From Terebella lapidaria (lineage: Eukaryota; Annelida; Polychaeta; Terebellida; Terebellidae): a stretch of 64,000 bases of DNA. The translations under genes were made by a program, and so were the position numbers. How positions within the stretch are numbered: position 1 is the stretch's first letter; every line of letters starts with the position of its first letter. The stretch is taken from positions 10,823,001 to 10,887,000 of the forward strand of contig OX424563.1 in NCBI GenBank assembly GCA_949152475.1. The letters run 5' to 3'. The notes beneath the pieces were generated by a model. The model did not search any database, was not told where the DNA came from, and saw only the letters and a program-made list of their open reading frames with translations. Shown here piece by piece: positions 47,111-58,383 of this stretch.

Positions 47111-48045
47111 ACCGAAATATGCTAAAACCCAGGTTTTGGCATAAATATAATCAAAAACCTTGGGCCACAATAAAAAACCCTCCACAAAGTTATATCACTT
47201 GAAAAGAATCAAGGCTTAATTACAATCATTAGTGTTTATATGTTCCTTTTGTTGGTAGTTAATGAATTTAATAATACATATGATATCTCTTTGCTGTTAG
47301 AAAAAGTCATTCGAACAACTATCAGTATCTGTGCGATCGGCCCAAGTCGACAGTGCAGATACACCACGTGACCAGAAAACTACCCACTTGGCCAGAAGTA
47401 TTTTCCAATGCTGGTTTTCAAACACGTTGATGCATGTGAATGCCTGACTGCCTTGATTAATAACATATATTCCTGTTATATAATTAGAGGTTTTTGATTG
47501 AATATATTAGTTAAAGGCCTATATAAGTTTACCGAGGTTTTTGATTCCTATATGTAGAGGTTTTTGATTGAATATGTTATAGTACGTATAATTATACCAG
47601 TTTAGCAGGGTTTTTGATTGAATATATACGTTATATAAGTTTACCGAGGTTTTTGATTACTATATTTAGAGGTTTTCGATTGAATATGTACGTTATACCA
47701 GTTTATCAGGGTTTTTGATTGGGCGCTCGTTGTTCATTGGCACAAATACTTTTGCCAGATACGGTAGTTATCATGACGCCGCCAACAATGCTTGCGTTCT
47801 TCTGGTCAGTAATTGTAATGGCTGGCGGCGTTATAACAAGAAACATTTTCCCGGTCACATTCTGAAAATATATGCATACTAATAACGAATGGTGACACAT
47901 TGAACTTAAAATAAGACATTTCCTTCAAATAATTTTGAAAATCTAAAGTTCTCCCGTGCTTGGCCCGTACTGACGGGGTTTTTGATTGCGCCCAGGGTTT
48001 TTGATTACATATATGCCAAAACCCGGGTTTTGGCATATTTCGGTA
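47111..48045. mobile_element. 935-bp non-autonomous element with ~65-bp inverted ends, next to PRADC1
   Basis: The left end ACCGAAATATGCTAAAACCC pairs with the right end up to GGGTTTTGGCATATTTCGGT. Each end also contains its own palindrome (GCCAAAACCCGGGTTTTGGC at the right). GTTTTTGATTG recurs about ten times inside, mostly 47485-47722. There is no coding capacity. The right end is 70 bases before the PRADC1 start codon. No target-site duplication is clear, so the superfamily is unknown. Confidence 0.75.
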
Positions 48046-48114
48046 GTCCGGTCGGGCGTCAGCGGTTTCTGCTGTCCGATTCGTGATAATTTTCGTGTTT
48101 CATGTCATATCAAA

Positions 48115-51100
48115 ATGGAGATTGACGTGTTAATTTTGAAGAGTTTTTATCTTTACTTGTGTTTCATAACAGCTATAATTGCACATCAAGGTGCGTATAA
48201 TCAAGTTGATATACCAACACTTAAATATTGAATACACTGTTGTATTTATAACAAGATAATCTATAGTTCTGCTACGAATTGCGATGTGGCGGCGAGCGAT
48301 AATAAGTTAATATAGCCTAATAACAGCCTAGTACCGTATACATGCGCTTTTAGGCGCATAAGCTTATACGCGGGATCAAGTCAACTTGAAGGCGCACTCC
48401 TCGTATATACGAGAAATGTCCATTTCTCGTATACCAGAAATGTCCAATCAATAACTGTCACTTCTTTGTCACCAAGAAATGTATAGTTCTAGTATACGAG
48501 AATTGAAAACTGTGATTCTTCAGATCTGTAATGTGAATTGCAATTTGCACTCGATCTATGACTGGAGTGGATTTTATGTAGCATAAAATGCCGACAGATC
48601 GAATGTCACCTCGACAACGCCATTGTGGACACAACCCAGTAAAAGTTGTTGTAAGTAGTGACCTACCCCAGCCAAGTGGTGGCAGCATCATAGCAATAAT
48701 GGCGGGGAATTCAAATTTCAAAGACCGAATTACCTGTTTCGAACAAGAGTAAAGATAGGCCTATTGTATTCTCACAATGCACTAAGACTACTGTAAAATC
48801 GCTTAATTGTAATTTTATGAAGCGATTTAACCATGAATCAAGTTGGCATGAATAAAGGATTGATTACTTTGTTTGTCGTTGTGTTTCAATGAACTTTTAC
48901 ATAATTATATCTGAAATCTATGTGCTTCAGTTAACTTGTATTGACTAAATATGTATTACAAATAAACATATATTACGCATGTGTATTTAATTAAATGCCT
49001 CCGTAAAAACATATGTCTAGAACAGTTCAAAAGCATATACCCGGCAGGAGTGCTCTAATCCAGGTAAGGTGTACAAACTAAACACCCCGAGGATTGCAAT
49101 AGTCTCTACCTATATCTTGACAGTTATATTTCAATCTTTCTTTGAAGCCATTGTTCCGTCCCACATTACCCGTATACGAGAAATGACACCGCAAACATTT
49201 CTCGTAGGTGAGAATTGGACATTTCTGGTATACGAGAAATGGACATTTCTCGTATATACGAGGAGTGCGCCTTCAAGTTGACTTGATCCTATACGCGAAA
49301 TATTGCAATTGCCGATTTTGGAAATTTGTTTTCTATCTTTCTCGCTTTTAAGCGCATGTGCTTATACTGGAGTATAGGAGCACCGCATTTATTCGGGTAT
49401 ATGATACCTCATTCATTTTTAGTTTAGAAACACCACATTTGTTAAATTATGTTTTTGTTTAAAATAGTTATAAAATAGTTGAACTATCATTTTATATGAT
49501 AATATAATTTATTTCAACTTCTGAAAAAATAACTTAATTCATATGTTCGTAACTATCATCAAACTCCCGGTAAATGCTGAAGACGTGATCATCTGTGTCA
49601 TTAATGATGGATATTGTTGTGGTCATTCTTGGAAATTTGAACAATCTCGAAAAGGTCCAGGGCAAACTCGAGGAATCCAAAATGGCCCTGGACCGTTTTG
49701 AAGGGTGCTTTACCTTGATGATTTTAATTTATTTATTTACAATATGTTAACTAAATATTAATGTAACTCATGTTTAATAACCAAGTTAGATTATACAAAG
49801 CTAATTATACGCCGAAAAATTGCTAAGTAGGGAAACACAGTGGATTTGACTGATAAATTTGAATAAAACAAACCTCCATATGAATGTATTCAATCATTGA
49901 ATAAACATGGGAAAATAAATTGTATGAAAATTGTATCCCTCCATTTTAATTGGAAGAAACATTCTGTAAACTTATGTTGTTCTCTGTTCTCTGTTTACAG
50001 CCAATATTTAATAATTAGAAACAAGATTGTCATGGGCAAACTGGGCATCCCCGAGAATTCCAAATGCCCAAGTGTCTGTGTGTATCTGTTGCTTCCTTGA
50101 ATACTAGTAGTGCAGTTACATGAGTTAGGGGATGCACAAATTTCAGACAAATTAACACACACACAAATTTTAACACAAACAAATATACAACACACAATTC
50201 TTGTGTATATTTTAAGTGGAAACCTGTTCTATGGACACCAGAAAAAAGGAGAAAAACCCTACACAATAAATTCAAAGAAAAAATCATTCTATTGCTCATT
50301 AGTAATCCAACATTAAGGCCGATAGAAACTAGACGTCAAGGCCTAAAGGCCTTGGAGGCATTTCAGGGTGAAGCTATTGATGAAAATGAAAAATGCCGAC
50401 TCGGTGAAACATCTTAAGGTCAAGTCAAAGTTCATCCCTGATACCCCTCAGACATGCTTGTCTAGGACCACGAGTCCGAAAATAATTTCTGTTTCGCTCT
50501 ACGATGCACAGTTTCCGAGATATAAACGAAAATGAAAAATGGCTTGGCAAAAAAATTTCAGGTCAAGGTCAAAGTTTATCTCTAGTACCCCTCAGATATG
50601 TTTGTCTAGGGCCACAAGTCCAAAATAAATGCCTGTTACGCTCTATGATGCACCGTTTCTGAGATATCGATGAAATCGAAAAATGCCGACTTCGCAAAAA
50701 AATTTAAGGTCAAGGTCAAAGTTCACCCTAATACCCCTTAGATATGATTGCCTAGGACCACGAATCCGAAAATAACGTCCGTTTCGCTCTATGATGCACC
50801 GTTTCTGAGATATCGATGAAAGCAAAAAATGCCGACTCAGCGAAAAAAATTGAGGTCAAGGTGAAAGGTCATCCATAATACTATTAAGATATGTTTATCT
50901 ACGGCGACGAGTCCGAAAATAACGTCCGTTTTGCTCCATGACGCACCGTTTCCGAGATACCGACGAAAACAAAAAATGCCGACTCAGCGAAAAAATTTAA
51001 GGTCAAGGTCAAAGGTCATCCATAATACCCTTAAGACATGTTTGTCTAGGGCGACAGTCTGAAAATAACGTCCGTTTCGCTCTACGACGCACCAATTCCG

Positions 51101-54100
51101 AGATATCGACGAAAACCAAAAATGCCGACTCAGTGAAAAAATTTAAGGTCAAGGGCAAAGGTCATCCATAATACTCTATATACATGTTTGTCCAGGGCGA
51201 CGAGTCCCAAAATAACATCCGTTTCGCTCTAAGACACACCATTTCCGAGATATCGACGAAAACGAAAAATGCCGACTCAGCGAAAAAATTTCAGGTCAAG
51301 GTCAAAAGTCATCCATAATACCTTTTAGACATATTCGTCTAGGGCGACGAGTCCGAAAATAACGTCAGCTTCGCTCTACAATGCACCGTTTCCGAGATCT
51401 CGACGTAAACGAAAAATGCCGACTCAGCGAAAAAATTTAAGGTCAAGGTCAAAGGTCATCGATAATACCCTTAAGACATGTTTGTCTAGAGCGACGAGTC
51501 CGAAAATAACATCCGTTTCGCTCTACGACACACCGTTTCCGAGATATCGACGAAAACGAAAAATGCCGACTCAGCGAAAAAATTTGAGGTCAAGGTCAAA
51601 GGACATCCATAATATCCCTTAGACATGTTTGTCTAGGATGACGAGTCCGAAAATAAGGTCCGTTTCGCTCTACGACGCACCATTTCCGAGATATGCATGA
51701 GAGCCTCAAGGATGACTCAGCTAAAATTGTTTCGAGCCCTAGGTCAAAGGTCGTTTGACGAATCGGCCTCAAAATCAATAGGCTTCTCCCCTGGTGATAT
51801 ATGAACCTCCATGCAAAGTTCCACAGTCATTGCCATAATACTTTTTGAGTTATCGTGCGGAAACCAAAAACATGAATTTCATCCTCACGGACCCCGGAGC
51901 CGGCTCAAAAACAATAGGTTTCTCCTACACAACATATCTGACCAGCGGTGAAAATTTGGCGAAGATACTTCGAGGCAAACTGAAGTTATCAGGCGGAAAC
52001 CAAAAAGTGAAAAAAAAAAAAGGAAAAAAAAAGAAAAATTATTTTTTTGACAAAACCATAAAGACATTTCTGCTGAAATGCCTTAATTCGAAGAACAATT
52101 ACCGATCTAAAAATATCAGCCAAAGGGCCTTCAAACAGAGTAAATTGTATGAGCGTGGAACACCATTTCCCCAATTATAAGCCCTGGGCTTAATTATGGG
52201 GATCCACCGTAAGTATATATCATGTATATTGGTTTATGAGTGACAACGAAAACACTTCCAGTCAGGAACAGGAATAGGTCCCTCTTATTCCATACATTAT
52301 AATTTTAGTGCATACGCTTATCCGTGGTAAACTATAGCGAATTTTGGCTCTAACTTGTTGCGAATTTTGGCTCCAACTTGTTCAGCATTTCCCCTTGAAA
52401 CCAAAACAACAAAATTAAAATCTGACACACAACTGTCAGATTTTAATTTTGTTGTTTTGGTTCCCTGGAGCAAGTTGAGCATGTTAGCCAAAATGGCTAA
52501 AGGCTAAAAAGTTCTGACAAAAGCAGATACCTGCCCACCCAGGGCATGCCCTCGATGTCACATTGTCATGTTGGGCTGAGCTTGACAAGCATTACATCTT
52601 GTACATTGTACAATTACTAGGTGGTGGAGTTGAGAAATCTAGGTTCGGTGAACATGGTGAATGCCTTAGGCATATGTATGTATGTGTTTCACACTTATGA
52701 ATACATAATACTCTATGTTTTACAGATCTACAAATGGTCACACAAGCGGTGACAGTCAGTGACCATTGGTACTTCCAGCTGATTGAACCAGAAGAAATCC
52801 AGTACACATACAAAGTCAAACCAGCAAAGGACTTCGGCACCAACATGGTAAGTTGCAAGCCTTACTCTCTCTCATTCCGCACCCAAAATTATTTGCAATT
52901 CATAGTTCCGATGATACGTAATCCCACCCACATCCATATTTACTAGCCTTTCAAAAGACGTCAAAAAAACATGCCAAAACATAAAGGGCCCACAAACAAA
53001 ACCGGCTCTGTTTAAGAGCATATTCTTCTCAATAAGGTGGTAAGGCATTGCACTTCTGGCGCATGTGTGGCCAAGTTAAGCCAAATAAACTAAATATTTG
53101 GCCTCACAATATATTCTTCATTCCTTAATGAGTATAGATAGCTGAAATACTGTGTGTTATTTTACAAAATTAATGTGTAAACAGAGGCAAGCAGAAGTTG
53201 TATTTGTTCACCGCCATCTCAAACAAAAGCACATGGTGTTTTTTGTGGTACATTTTCCGCAGTTGTCAAGGGCTTAGCCTGTTATGATGTCGTCGGAACT
53301 ATGAATTCATTGTGATTCGAGACGCAAATTTCAAACGATTGTTGATCAAATTTCAGATGAATTGCACATGTTACTGATGTATTTACACCTGTTTCAGAAC
53401 CAATCTTACAGTCACATTGAGCTAGTGCTGAGTGAGCCTCAACATGCCTGCAGCCATCTAACAAACGATCTCTACGTCAGGGGAAATATTGCTCTAGTTG
53501 AGAGAGGGTGAGCCGAACTGTGAACATGACACACAATAAAAGCTCAATTTTTGCAAGGAAAATAGGGTCTTATTGAGCGTATTATTGAGGAAAACAAAAA
53601 AAAAGATTTATAGAGAGTAAGGTCTCATTTCAGAGGGGTCTTATCTTACAGAGACCACCTTGATTGTGACCTAGTATACATTTCTAAATGCAGACTGAAA
53701 CGAGACACTGAAAGGCTGAATTATTTGACATTTGTATGCATGCACTCGATGAATATTTATGATCTAATTTATATTGACAGAGAGTGTTCATTCCTGAGTA
53801 AAACAATAAATGCAGAACATGCTGGAGCCACTGCTGTTATTGTCATGGACTTTGACAAGGACAATGACAGTCGGATGATTGACATGATCGCTGATGAAAC
53901 CGATCGGGTGACCAATATTCCTGCGTTCTTCATGATGGGAAAGGACGGGTAAGTATGTGTTTCAAAATTAACACATGCTCTGTAGTACCTCTGTAAACTG
54001 AATAGTTTGAATGAGAAAAAACATGTGGCCATGACATGCATACTGTAAACGTACCTAATTTTGATGGTATTTAATTTTGCGGTTTTCTACCCGAGATGTT

Positions 54101-54431
54101 TTGCGGTGGATTTAATTTTGCGGTTCCACCTTCGTTTTACTTTATCCCCCATATGGACAAATTTTTGCGGTGGATTTAATTTTGCGGTTTTGATATTACC
54201 GCGAAATCCGCAAAATGAATCCTCCGCAAAAATTAGTACGTTTACAGTATTCATTATGTATAATGTTCCAAATGTCTAACTTTAAGGCAATTTTGTTATT
54301 TCCATTGCAGATACATGATAACAAAAACTTTGACAGAACTTCACTTGTACAGTGCTGTGATAAATATTCCGATAAATGCTACTGGGGTGCCAGCTCATCT
54401 CCTGAATCAGCCACCTTGGTCGCTATGGTGA
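48115..54431 (+). CDS. PRADC1: Protease-associated domain protein PRADC1 (PAP21)
   Basis: Exons: 48115-48190, 52726-52847, 53398-53507, 53781-53948, 54311-54431; 597 nt, 198 residues. Exon 1 gives a signal peptide (MEIDVLILKSFYLYLCFITA, then IIAHQ). The rest is a PA domain: DHWYFQLIEPEEIQY, PAKDFGTNM, IALVERGECSFLSKT, VTNIPAFFMMGKDGYMI, INIPINATGVP and the C-terminal LLNQPPWSLW. This follows human PRADC1 along its whole length (188 residues as I recall). There is no protease domain. It is a small secreted glycoprotein with a possible N-glycosylation site at NAT. Function is poorly known. Intron 1 (4.5 kb) holds a hAT-like MITE and a satellite. Intron 4 holds a small MITE. Confidence 0.95.
48373..49289. 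mobile_element. 917-bp hAT-like MITE with 8-bp duplication
   Basis: Inverted ends of about 80 bp start GGATCAAGTCAACTTGAAGG and include CGTATATACGAG. The 8-bp duplication TATACGCG lies at 48365-48372 and 49290-49297. Duplications of 8 bp suggest hAT (P and Merlin share this length), though the terminal sequence is not the usual hAT CAGGG. It sits in PRADC1 intron 1. Confidence 0.78.
49298..50340. other. PRADC1 intron 1 segment, nothing recognised
   Basis: AT-rich sequence with short chance ORFs. Confidence 0.4.
50345..51770. repeat. Tandem satellite, ~147-bp unit, about 9-10 copies
   Basis: AAAAATGCCGACTCAGCG-type landmarks recur near 50389, 50678, 50826, 50975, 51118, 51268, 51413 and 51560, a period of 143-149 bases. 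Each unit carries AAGGTCAAGGTCAAAGGTCA or a close variant, then GTCCGAAAATAACGTCCGTT and TTTCCGAGATATCGACG. The period is a multiple of three, so one frame stays open over 1-2 units, but I see no reason to call it coding. Confidence 0.88.
52399..52462. repeat. Perfect 29-bp-arm hairpin
   Basis: The arm AACCAAAACAACAAAATTAA continues to TGACA, then a 6-base loop, then the exact complement. It is flanked by partly repeated TTTTGGCTC/AACTTGTT blocks. It may be the core of a foldback element in PRADC1 intron 1. Confidence 0.8.
53564..53662. mobile_element. Fragment related to the 177-bp MITE family
   Basis: It shares AGGGTCTTAT..., AAGGTCTCATTTCAGAGGGG and TCTTATCTTACAGAGACCAC with the family but lacks clear ends. 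It lies in PRADC1 intron 3. Confidence 0.45.
54043..54247. mobile_element. 205-bp MITE with CTGTAAACGTA ends
   Basis: Inverted ends CTGTAAACGTAC / GTACGTTTACAG are flanked by TA. The interior repeats GGTGGATTTAATTTTGCGGT. It lies in PRADC1 intron 4 and belongs to the same end-family as 60381-60585. TA flanks suggest Tc1/mariner. Confidence 0.75.
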
Positions 54432-54791
54432 CTGACGTTTGTCTGGTGATTCCGGCCCTGGTCGTCATGGGGATATTGGACACATCACCACCAGCTGCCC
54501 AAGTGCACATATCAAGGCTATGCAATACATTATGTGATATTTTGTCATCAAAATAAACTACCTGTCTTGCCTCGCCATCAAAATAAATGTTGGCTCTATT
54601 CACTTAGGATTTTTTCTCAGTCATGAAACAAAGATCTGGTGGTTTGTTCAGGGACCAGGGTATATTTTGTCAAATCTCTGTTTATTTTTAAATAAGACTC
54701 ACTGTTGATTGTAATGTCCACTGTATGTTTTGAAAAGTTGACTTTTAAGTTTCTTCCATCTGTTGTTTTTAGATGAAGTGTAAGACATCAA

Positions 54792-54797
54792 AATAAA
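54792..54797 (+). terminator. Candidate poly(A) signal of PRADC1
   Basis: AATAAA lies about 360 bases after the stop codon. A second one near 54576 is an alternative. Confidence 0.45.
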
Positions 54798-54814
54798 AAG
54801 ACTTGAAGATGTTC

Positions 54815-55922
54815 ACTTGAAGTTCATTACCTCACATGGAATCACAGTCTCAATGAGAGTCATTCGGAATAATCCCCTTGAAATGCCAAATGTCAATATT
54901 CCGACACATTCAAGGCTGGTCTCTTTGTGTCCTGCTTGGTGAATATATTGTTACCAAGTGTTATCTGTTGAACTTGAAACAATGAGCACAGTCCCAAGAT
55001 TTAGCCTAGCATGTACTTGGTTTTATTTTTTTTTAACAAATGGCTTCCTGATATTGAATGCTTGTACGTGTACATATCAAGTCATTATTCTTTGACTTTG
55101 AACTTGACTGCATCTTTTTGTGACCATGAACTTTACGGAAATTTAGCACACCAGCACCAGCATGTCCTGTCCTACATGAAGATGTTTAAATTGGTATCTT
55201 TTCAAATGGTGAAACAGGACCGAAAAAAGGGATACATAGGACATTGAATATGGGCAAGAGTGAGAGCTCATCGACAAATGCCATTCAAACAGAATGGACA
55301 ATTACCCTGCCAGTATTATTCAGAGTATACTTGATCAGGGCGTTCCGTAATAATCTTCAGGTGCTCCTATCAAATGAAAAACTATTTGCTTTCTGGTTGC
55401 ATAAGTGTATCCCCCAGATGCCCTATCATCCCTGTTGTCCAAAATATGTTAATTTGGACAAAATATCATTACTGATGGGCCAGTGGCCTCATCAATGTCA
55501 TTAATAAAAGTTCCCAGCCCCAACTATTATTATTCCATGCAGTAAAACTAAAAAATATTCATGAATTTTTTCTCGCTAAAATAAGCTTGGAATATGAAAC
55601 CCAATCCCCATTCCCCAAAGTTACAAGTTTGGGGAATGTACATAATATTTGCTGATAATGAATATGTTTCAACTGTTGTAAAAAGTTAACGATATTAATT
55701 AGTCAATAATTATTACCACAGATATAAAATCTATAGCGAACAAAAGCTTTGCCTTTAAATAATTCTCACCTGAACTATTTTTGTTGTGGCCAATAATAGA
55801 CTTTCAGTAATAGTAATCTATTTTGCACAATACCATCAGCGGTATACTTGTACACACAAAATTGCAACCAGAAGGAAATATCACAGACCTTAAACTGGGC
55901 ATTTCACATTGTTTTAATAATT
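54815..55922. other. Intergenic stretch, nothing recognised
   Basis: AT-rich sequence between the PRADC1 3' end and repeat copy 2. Confidence 0.4.
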
Positions 55923-57416
55923 AGGCATCCCGATTGAAAATCGGGAGGCCTTATGTTTTTGTGTGTGTGTTTTTTTTTCTTCCGCCGTTTGGTTTCCGGA
56001 TCAAAACTCTTGAACGCCTCGATCTATCTTTCCGAAATTTTCACAGCTCATCCGAAGTACTTTGCTTCTAACCCCTATTGTTTTTCGTCGAGATCCGAAA
56101 TCTAAGATGGCCGCCAGCGGCCATTTTGGAAAAAAAAATGGGGCGATTCCTGTCAATGTCATAATTTGATTCAGGCAATTTCCAGAGGAAAAAAAATTTG
56201 GTGCCTTTTTTTTTTTTTTGACTTAGAATTTTTCCCTCGCCTGCGCCCATGCAGATGTAATACTGTAACTGAGCCATGCTACTGTATTCACTGACTGCAG
56301 ACTGCATGTCCAGCATGAGGCTAGGCTCTGCCCTCTCAGCCAGTGCAGGAGATCAGCCAGTCTGTCCAGCACAGCAATGGGCTCTGCCCCTCTCAGCCAG
56401 CCCTGCTCAGTCATGCCTTACAAGATCAGCCAGTCTGTCCAGCTCAGAAATAGGCTCTGCCCCTCTCAGCCAGCCTTGCTCAGTCATGCCTGACAAGATC
56501 AGCCAGTCTGTCCAGCACAGAAATAGGCTCCACCCCTCTCAGCCAGCCCTGCTCAGTCATGCCTGACAAGTGATACAGCTAGCATGTCCAACATGACCCT
56601 AGGCTCATATCCATTCATTATCCCTCACTCCCCCCTCCAAAGCCTGGTTTACTAGTGTGTGAACATGGTAAAAGAATGAAGTTCCATCCCACAGAATACA
56701 ATAGTTGGTTAATAAGCCAACACACATGACACAACATGCTTGGGGAATGATTTGCCCTGTCTGCATTTATATTGTACAAACATGTATTGTTTGAATGTTT
56801 TGTTATTCAACTCTATTTCACATGCAATGACCAAATCATCATTGTTTTAGTTAGCTGGCAAGTGTTTGGCTTTGGTTATACAGTGGTCCCCCTCAGATAA
56901 GACCTACCCTTCTGCCACAAAATTAAGGTCTTATCTAAGGGGTTATCTTATTAGAGGAGTTCATTTACATGTTAAAATCATCCTAGCGCCACAAGAAAAA
57001 GTCTTTACAGAGGGGGAAGTCTTTATTCAGGGGGGTCTTATCTGAGGGGGACCACTGTAATACGAATGCGAAAGTTCCGCTGTATTGTACAAGTTTTGAA
57101 ATCACAAAATTGGCCAAGATGACACAGCATTCTTTTAGTCATGTATCATTTTATATTTGACAGGAGCACCTGAAAAATATCACGAACATTCTGATTAAAT
57201 ATACTAGTACGCTGAATAATATTGGCTGGGTAATTGTCCATTAATTTTGGGTGGCAAATGTCTGGCAAAAGTTGTCAAGATGATAGAAAGCAGTTCTGGT
57301 AAGAAACTGTCTGATGAACTCTCACTCTTACCCACATACAATGGCCTGTGTATCCTTTTTTCTCAGTCCAGTATGACCATTTGAAATGATAAGAATGATA
57401 GGCTTTTATGTCTAGT
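55923..57416. repeat. Unclassified dispersed repeat, copy 2, complete
   Basis: It starts with a hairpin (AGGCATCCCGATT...AATCGGGAGGCCT) and ends GGCTTTTATGTCTAGT. It shares the first ~350 bases and scattered later blocks with 1-1065. It contains an internal tandem expansion of a ~75-bp unit (GATCAGCCAGTCTGTCCAGC, about 56349-56572) and a 177-bp MITE. Confidence 0.55.
56881..57057. mobile_element. 177-bp Tc1/mariner-like MITE, copy 2
   Basis: Same length as the copy at 40877-41053 and nearly identical to it, flanked by TA. It is nested in the dispersed repeat, so it is younger than that repeat. Confidence 0.85.
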
Positions 57417-57698
57417 TAAATTATTAATATTTATCCCATCTGTCCGAAAAACAACAGGTTTTGTGTCTGAGCATCGCTTAACATGCCTGTTCAATATTGC
57501 CACGCCATGTGTGCCGAGATGTGCAAACTGCATAGCGTTCACGAGAAAATCACTACGGTGGATGCGATGACACGAAACAAATCCATAGTATCCACCGAAC
57601 TTAATTCCGGGGATACAATTAGGTGTTCGGTATGGATTTCATTATTGGAAACATGAAAACACCAAATACTTGACAGTATCATGTGTCAGGTGCCAGTT

Positions 57699-57704
57699 TA
57701 TTCT
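57699..57704 (-). terminator. Candidate poly(A) signal of KCMF1
   Basis: TTTATT on the plus strand, about 680 bases downstream of the KCMF1 stop, reads AATAAA on the minus strand. The interval 57705-58383 would be the 3' UTR. Confidence 0.4.
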
Positions 57705-58383
57705 GAACAGACCCCGGAACAATGCACTTGTCTTACAAATTAATTTAAGCCGTAATAATCCAACAGCCTTGGGGAAGTTGTGAACAGGCAAATTTTTCTA
57801 GTGTATACATCACAAATATTTTATGAAACCACATTCACGATGCACCAATCAATCAACATACACCACACAACGTAAGTACACATCTGTACATGTATAGACA
57901 CATAAGGTTTTCAAGTCCTGAACATCACGATGTCCTTACATGTGATGAACTTTTGTAGCAAATCACACATTCCAGTTTACAATCATTGTAATCAGCGTAT
58001 CATTTATCAATGTACACTTAATTCAACATACAATGTCAATAATTATTATTCACACACTTGCAGCAAATAAAGCATGAAAACGAAAAAAAATTGATACCAA
58101 CATCAGTAGTGTTCTCAACATATCAATAATGATATATATGTTTGAGGTCTTAAATACCTACTGAAACATTATGGCTACATAAGAATATAGTGTACCCTCC
58201 CAAACCCCTCACCCTTCCTTTGCCTCTACCATGACATTTGCATTAAATAGTTGACAGTAGATGCACCACTTGGTAGCAGTTATACAATAGGATCACTCCT
58301 GAATAAATCACACGAAAGAGCGCGCTGTGCAAGCACTAACCACTGTGATAGGTTCACACTGAAAAGGGACGGCACAGGTTATA

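Noticed and set aside
51416-51622. Open frame with repeated MPTQRKNLRSRSK
   Set aside because: Produced by the satellite period being a multiple of three; no other sign of coding.
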